Shown: positions 27,429 through 31,472 of the stretch, piece after piece
Numbering within the stretch: position 1 is the first letter of the stretch
Layout of the letters: each line of letters begins with the position of its first letter
NCBI GenBank assembly: GCA_034111025.1
Contig: JAWUYB010000014.1
Coordinates: forward strand, 1-31,472
Direction of reading: 5' to 3'
Length of the DNA stretch: 31,472 nt
Source: CAJXJP01 sp034111025
GTDB lineage: Bacteria > Patescibacteriota > Gracilibacteria > BD1-5 > UBA6164
Translations under genes and position numbers: made by a program
Notes under the pieces: generated by a model
What the model was told of the DNA's origin: nothing
Seen by the model: the letters and a program-made list of their open reading frames with translations, nothing else
The model's database searches: none

Positions 27429-28715
27429 ATGAAAAAAATAAAAAATAAATTTATTATTACCGTTATTACATTATTAATTTTTCTACTTGCTATATTTTTC
27501 ATTAAAAATACAAATAAAAATTTAGACTCTCATGCTATTTTAAAAAAATGAGTGGCAGAAATTTCTAGAAATGATAATACTTTGAATTTAGAAAAAAATA
27601 TACCACTTATATTATTTAATTGAGATTCACTTTCTACTATGTGAAATGATAGCCTTTTGATTATACAATGGTGAGATTGAAGTGTTACACGCTTATGATG
27701 AAATTCATCAATCATTATCAACGAATCAATCATTAATAAAGATCTATCTAACATAAAAATCAGTTTTGAATTATTAGCATGAAAAACATGGTCTAATGTT
27801 ACCAGCTTTTTTTGAGAAGAATCATATTTTCATCAAACATTCCAAGATAATGAAGCAGCAGTAAGATGAACAATATTTAATGTAGATTTAGAATCAGAAT
27901 TATTATATGTATCGTCTCATGCTGTTAGTTTAACTAATGCTTTTTGAGATAAAGTTACAATAAATGAAAACAAACCATTTTCGCTTAAAAATTTTGATTT
28001 CATAACACTTATTGATTTCATTAAAAACTATAAAGACGAACAATGGAAAAAAGCAAATAGGGAATTAGATAAAATACATTTCGAAAAATTAAAAAATATT
28101 ATAAACGAAAATCTAATTAAAACATGAGAATTTTTACAATTAAAAAATATTTCCAATCAAGTAAATAATATAAAAGATATTGATGTTTTAGACAATATAC
28201 AAAAAAATGAAATTTATAATGATTTACTTTGAGAATATCAAAAAATTCATTTCGCTAATGCTGATACACCAGACTTACTTTCATTAAAATTAGAAATAAA
28301 AGAAGTAATGTTAAATTTTGCTTCTAAAGATAACAAAGAACATTTAATCGTATCTACTATTTATGATATTAAAGAAGTAAAGAAGACAAATAATGCTTTT
28401 CAATTTAAAACAATTATTAATATATTTAGTGAACATAAAGAAACTTTAAATAACTTAGATATTTATTTCCTAGATATTATTAATATTGAATGACTATCAG
28501 ATGATTTCAACACAGTATTAAATCAAGAAATTGATAAAATGAAATCTCTAGTAACACCTGATAAAATAGAAGTTATCAAAAATCTTAATGTATCAGACTT
28601 TAATCTAGACTTAGGAAGTAAAACTCAAGTATTTTTAGATAACTCAATGCCTAAAGAACAAATTCAATGATTTATTCAAAAATTAATTCAATGGTTTAAT
28701 TCACTTAATAAATAA
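27429..28715 (+). CDS. Membrane-anchored FecR-domain protein, 428 aa
   Basis: An N-terminal anchor (about residues 6-24) precedes a FecR-like domain: KKGVAEISRNDN, GDSLSTMGNDSLLIIQWGDG, SVTRLGGNSSIII, and the family hallmark AVRGTIFNVDL (about residues 140-150). Here FecR is an extracytoplasmic beta-rich sensor or binding module rather than an iron-transport regulator. The rest is helical, Asn/Lys-rich. It lies 8 bases upstream of the CHASE2-adenylyl cyclase; FecR-domain proteins beside CHASE2 cyclases are known from other bacteria, so it probably feeds an outside signal to the cyclase. Twelve or more glycines are TGA, including two in GDG/LGG positions. Confidence 0.88.
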
Positions 28716-28723
28716 ATATTTTA

Positions 28724-30775
28724 ATGAAAATTTTAGAAAAAATTTTAAAAAATAGAGCATATCTAACCATAGTATTAAGTGTAAGTATATTTTTATTTAT
28801 CTGGACTTTATCAGTTGTTGCTAATGTGTTTTATCCTTTTAATAAAAGTACTCAAGCAATCATAGCAAATCATTTTCATCCTAATATTGTATCAAAAGAT
28901 ATAGTTATGGTGGAAATAGATGAAAAAACAGTATGAAATATTTGAAGATTTCCTTTTGATAGAACTACTTATATATCTGTTATTGAAAGACTAAATACTT
29001 CTTGAGCTGCAGTTATTGCATTTGATGTAATTTTTCCTGATAAAAGTAATGCTGAGTCAGACATTAAATTTTGAGAAGCTATAGCTAAAGCTAAAAATAT
29101 AATTTTTTGACTCTCTTTTTCTAATTCTTGAAATAAATATATAGAACTCCCTTTAGAGGTATTGAATAAACATCTATTATGAAAAGGTATTTCATCACCC
29201 ATTGTAGATCGTGTTACAAATGTAAGTTACGGTTATAAACCCTATTATAGGGATGAAAAAGAAGGTATAACGTACGAATTTTTTCCAGTAGTAATTGCAA
29301 AGAAATTTTTATGAATTGATACACCTTCTATTTCAAGAAAATATAGTTATGACTTAGATAAGTTTACTTCTCTACCTTATATTAATAAGGATAAACATTT
29401 AGTTTATGTGAATCAAATGTGAGTGAGCAATTACCCTAGAATATCATTCTATGATATCTATAATGAAAATGAATTCAAAAGAGTTTCAAAACAAATTGAC
29501 CTAGAAGGTAAAATCATAATTATTTGAGCTACAGCTAAAGCATTAGATGATACAATTTCAACTACGATGTGAGAAATGTATGGTGTATATTATCATGCAA
29601 ATGCATTAAGTATGATTTTATCATGAAGAGGTATTAAGTTCGTACCAGAAGTTGTAGAGTGGTGATTATTGTTTTTAGTGTTAATCATATCTATATATTT
29701 TAATTTAAGTCGTTCAGGTAATATATTACTTTTAAGTAACATATGTATAGTCGCATTATTCTGAATATTTTTCCCTATTTTTACAGCAATATTTGCAAAT
29801 ATGATTATTAATCATATCTACGAACTCTATATTGCTCTTATATTTTGATTGGCTCTTTCTAATATTTTTAAATATATGATTGAGAATAAACATAAAAATA
29901 AATTAAATAAAGCTTTGTGAGAATATGTATCTAAAGATATTGCCGCTGAAATATTATCATGATCATGAAAAATAAATCTAGATGGTGAGGACAAAAAAAC
30001 AGCAATATTCTTTTCCGATATTGAATGATTTACATCAATTTCAGAAAAATTTACACCAGAAGATTTAGTTAAATTTTTAAGAGAATATCTTTCTTCAATG
30101 TCTAATATTATATTAGATGAAAGAGGTTTTATAAATAAGTATGAATGAGATGCTATTATGGCTCTCTGGGGAGTGTTTTGACCTCAAGTAGGTAAATATA
30201 CTCATGACGCATGTGAATCAGCCTTAAAACAACAAGAAACACTAAAAGTATTAAATATAAAATGGGAAAGAGAATGATTTACAGAAATTAAGGCTAGAAT
30301 AGGTATTCATGTTTGAAATGCAATTATTTGAAATATCTGAGCAGAATGAAGAAAAATGGAGTTTACGGCCTTAGGAGATAATGTAAATTTAGCATCAAGA
30401 CTAGAATGAGTAAATAAATTTTATTGAACCTATATCTGTGTGAGTGAAGACGTAGTAAAAGAAACAAGAGATGACTTTTCATATAGATACTTAGATAAAA
30501 TAAGGGTTAAATGAAAAGAAAAACCAGTTGTTATATATGAGTTATTATCGAGGAAAGGTTGTTTATTAGAAAGTAAAAAATCTACTATACTAAAATTTAC
30601 TCAATGAATTAAATTATATTTAAACAAGGATTTTGAAAAAGCAGTGAAAATATTTAATATATGTATGCAAGAATGAGACATTCCTAGTATTACTTATTAT
30701 GAAAGAGCTAAAGTATTTTTAGATACACCACCAATTTGAGAATGGGACTGAGTATGGAATCATGATGAAAAATAA
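28724..30775 (+). CDS. CHASE2-domain class III adenylyl cyclase, 683 aa
   Basis: Converts ATP to cAMP. TM1 (about 12-34) is followed by an extracellular CHASE2 sensor domain (about 40-310: VEIDEKTVGNIGRFPFDR, AAVIAFDVIFPD, IIIIGATAKALDDTIST), three membrane helices (about 315-385), and a cyclase domain from about 425. Catalytic residues visible are metal-binding Asp432 (FFSDIEGF) and Asp476 (NKYEGDAI), adenine-selecting Lys472 with Thr548 in FTALGD, transition-state Asn555 and Arg559 (NVNLASRLE). The Lys/Thr pair marks class IIIb, which in cyanobacteria and others is often bicarbonate-responsive. A short C-terminal helical tail resembling a TPR fragment follows. It is co-transcribed with the FecR gene. 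Confidence 0.95.
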
Positions 30776-30806
30776 GATATTAGATTTAATCTAATATCTT
30801 ATTTTA
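30769..30806 (+). terminator. Terminator after the cyclase gene
   Basis: AAAATAAGATATTAGA and its complement form a 16-bp stem that includes the TAA stop; T-rich sequence follows. Confidence 0.88.
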
Positions 30807-30826
30807 TTCTTATTAAGAAAAAAAAT

Positions 30827-30853
30827 TTGACTATTATTTTAAATATATATAAT
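30827..30853 (+). promoter_or_regulatory. Promoter of tRNA-Glu/tRNA-fMet
   Basis: TTGACT (30827-30832) and TATAAT (30848-30853) are 15 bases apart. A hairpin TTGCACT/AGTGCAA (30858-30876) lies in the short leader before tRNA-Glu. Confidence 0.5.
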
Positions 30854-30884
30854 TCTTTTGCACTAAACAAGTGCAAGTCCTTGT

Positions 30885-30959
30885 GTCGCCATCGTCTAGT
30901 GGTTAGGACTCCTGGTTTTCATCCAGGCAACCGGAGTTCGATTCTCCGTGGCGATACCA
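30885..30959 (+). tRNA. tRNA-Glu (TTC)
   Basis: Acceptor GTCGCCA/TGGCGAT, anticodon stem CCTGG/CCAGG with loop TTTTCAT (anticodon TTC), T arm CGGAG-TTCGATT-CTCCG, encoded CCA. The first pair is G-U. Confidence 0.96.
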
Positions 30960-30973
30960 TATTATACATATAC

Positions 30974-31048
30974 CGCGGGGTGGAGAAGTGGTATCTCGAC
31001 GGGCTCATAACCCGTAGATCATTGGTTCAATTCCAATCCCCGCAACCA
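30974..31048 (+). tRNA. Initiator tRNA-fMet (CAT)
   Basis: Anticodon CAT in loop CTCATAA with three G-C pairs at the end of the anticodon stem (GGG/CCC), and an unpaired C1-A72 at the acceptor tip; both are initiator hallmarks. T arm ATTGG-TTCAATT-CCAAT, encoded CCA. The D loop is short, giving 75 bases. Confidence 0.93.
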
Positions 31049-31059
31049 TTTGAAAATTC

Positions 31060-31099
31060 AAAAAAGATATTTATTAATAATAATGAATATCTTTTTTTT
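31060..31099 (+). terminator. Terminator after the tRNA pair
   Basis: AAAAAAGATATT / AATATCTTTTTT with a 14-base loop and T8 run. Confidence 0.8.
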
Positions 31100-31101
31100 G
31101 T

Positions 31102-31132
31102 GTAAAAAAATACCCCTTTTCAGGAATATTTT
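31102..31132 (-). terminator. Terminator of the last minus-strand gene
   Basis: On the minus strand AAAATATTCCT pairs with AGGGGTATTTT across a GAAA loop (with G-U pairs), followed by T run. It resembles the terminator at 254-291. Confidence 0.65.
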
Positions 31133-31472
31133 ATTTATCTTCTACAAATTTATTCGATCTATAAAATAAACCACACTCCGCTTCTGTTTTAAAATAACAA
31201 AAGCTTGACCCTAAATTCCATAAAATTAATTTTTGTAGCCTTTTATTATATTCTGCTGAATCCATAACATAGTGTTCACATCCATTTTTTTGTGATTCCT
31301 TTTTGTATATATAAATCCTAACAACATCTTTGTTTTTTGTTGGGTATTCTTCAAAACTTCTACATCATTTTCCATATGTTTTTTCTAAAATATCAGCTAT
31401 TTTTTCATTATTTTTAACATCATTTTCAACCAAGAATACATTTTTAGTTCTTCTTAATAATTCGTATTTAGT
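31131..31472 (-). CDS. C-terminal part of an unknown protein (5' end beyond the window)
   Basis: Frame open from the window edge to TAA; 113 residues are visible. It is a soluble Lys/Glu/Asn-rich protein with four scattered Cys (GKGCRSF, NGCEHYV, SSFCYF, EAECGLF) and no membrane segment. One glycine is TGA (in YGKGCRS), the rest GGN. Family not recognised. Confidence 0.7.

Noticed and set aside
30827..31105. 92-aa ORF across the tRNA-Glu and tRNA-fMet genes
   Set aside because: It is a by-product of the two tRNA genes, which have complete cloverleaf structures.

Overview
This window comes from a very AT-rich bacterium that reads UGA as glycine (genetic code 25), which places it in the Absconditabacteria (SR1) / Gracilibacteria (BD1-5, GN02) group of the Candidate Phyla Radiation. 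The recoding can be read directly. In-frame TGA falls on invariant glycines: Era GRPNAGKS, the Mfd Walker A box, TsaB GPGSFTG, cyclophilin MIQGGDP and the adenylyl cyclase GDNVN region. Under the standard code most genes here look shattered; with TGA as Gly nearly the whole window is intact, closely packed genes. I cannot say which of the two lineages it is.

Layout. 1-2.3 kb: the end of a surface-type protein, a large secreted protein and a leucine-rich-repeat lipoprotein. 2.3-2.9 kb: a Y1 (HUH) REP-associated transposase. 3.0-8.4 kb, minus strand: mfd followed by two cyclophilin-FKBP fusions, one a lipoprotein and one cytoplasmic. 8.5-10.6 kb, plus strand: tsaB, a bacterial PH-domain membrane protein, era. 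10.6-14.6 kb, minus strand: a membrane-anchored DsbA-like thiol oxidoreductase, queA and a 578-residue unknown. 14.7-15.95 kb: two convergent small membrane-protein genes with no TGA codons, strong Shine-Dalgarno sites and canonical promoters, unlike everything around them. 16.0-21.9 kb: two divergent very large unknown proteins (1119 and 771 aa). 22.0-22.9 kb: ftsX without an adjacent ftsE.

23.1-26.9 kb is a translation cluster: tRNA-Asp, tRNA-Ala, two tiny basic proteins, tuf, rpsJ, rpmB, tRNA-Leu, rpsP, khpA and a VirB2-like small membrane protein. 27.0-30.8 kb holds a small unknown membrane protein on the minus strand, then a FecR-domain protein paired with a CHASE2-class III adenylyl cyclase. 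The window ends with tRNA-Glu, initiator tRNA-fMet and the 3' part of an unknown minus-strand gene.

Genes are separated by AT-rich perfect hairpins that usually work as two-way terminators. Shine-Dalgarno motifs are nearly absent apart from the 14.7-15.95 kb pair. Glycine codon use is split: EF-Tu, ribosomal proteins, the DsbA-like protein and the first partial gene use GGN almost only, whereas most other genes use TGA heavily. A GC-rich palindrome, GACCGGTC, occurs five times, far above chance for this composition, with flanks all in the same orientation.
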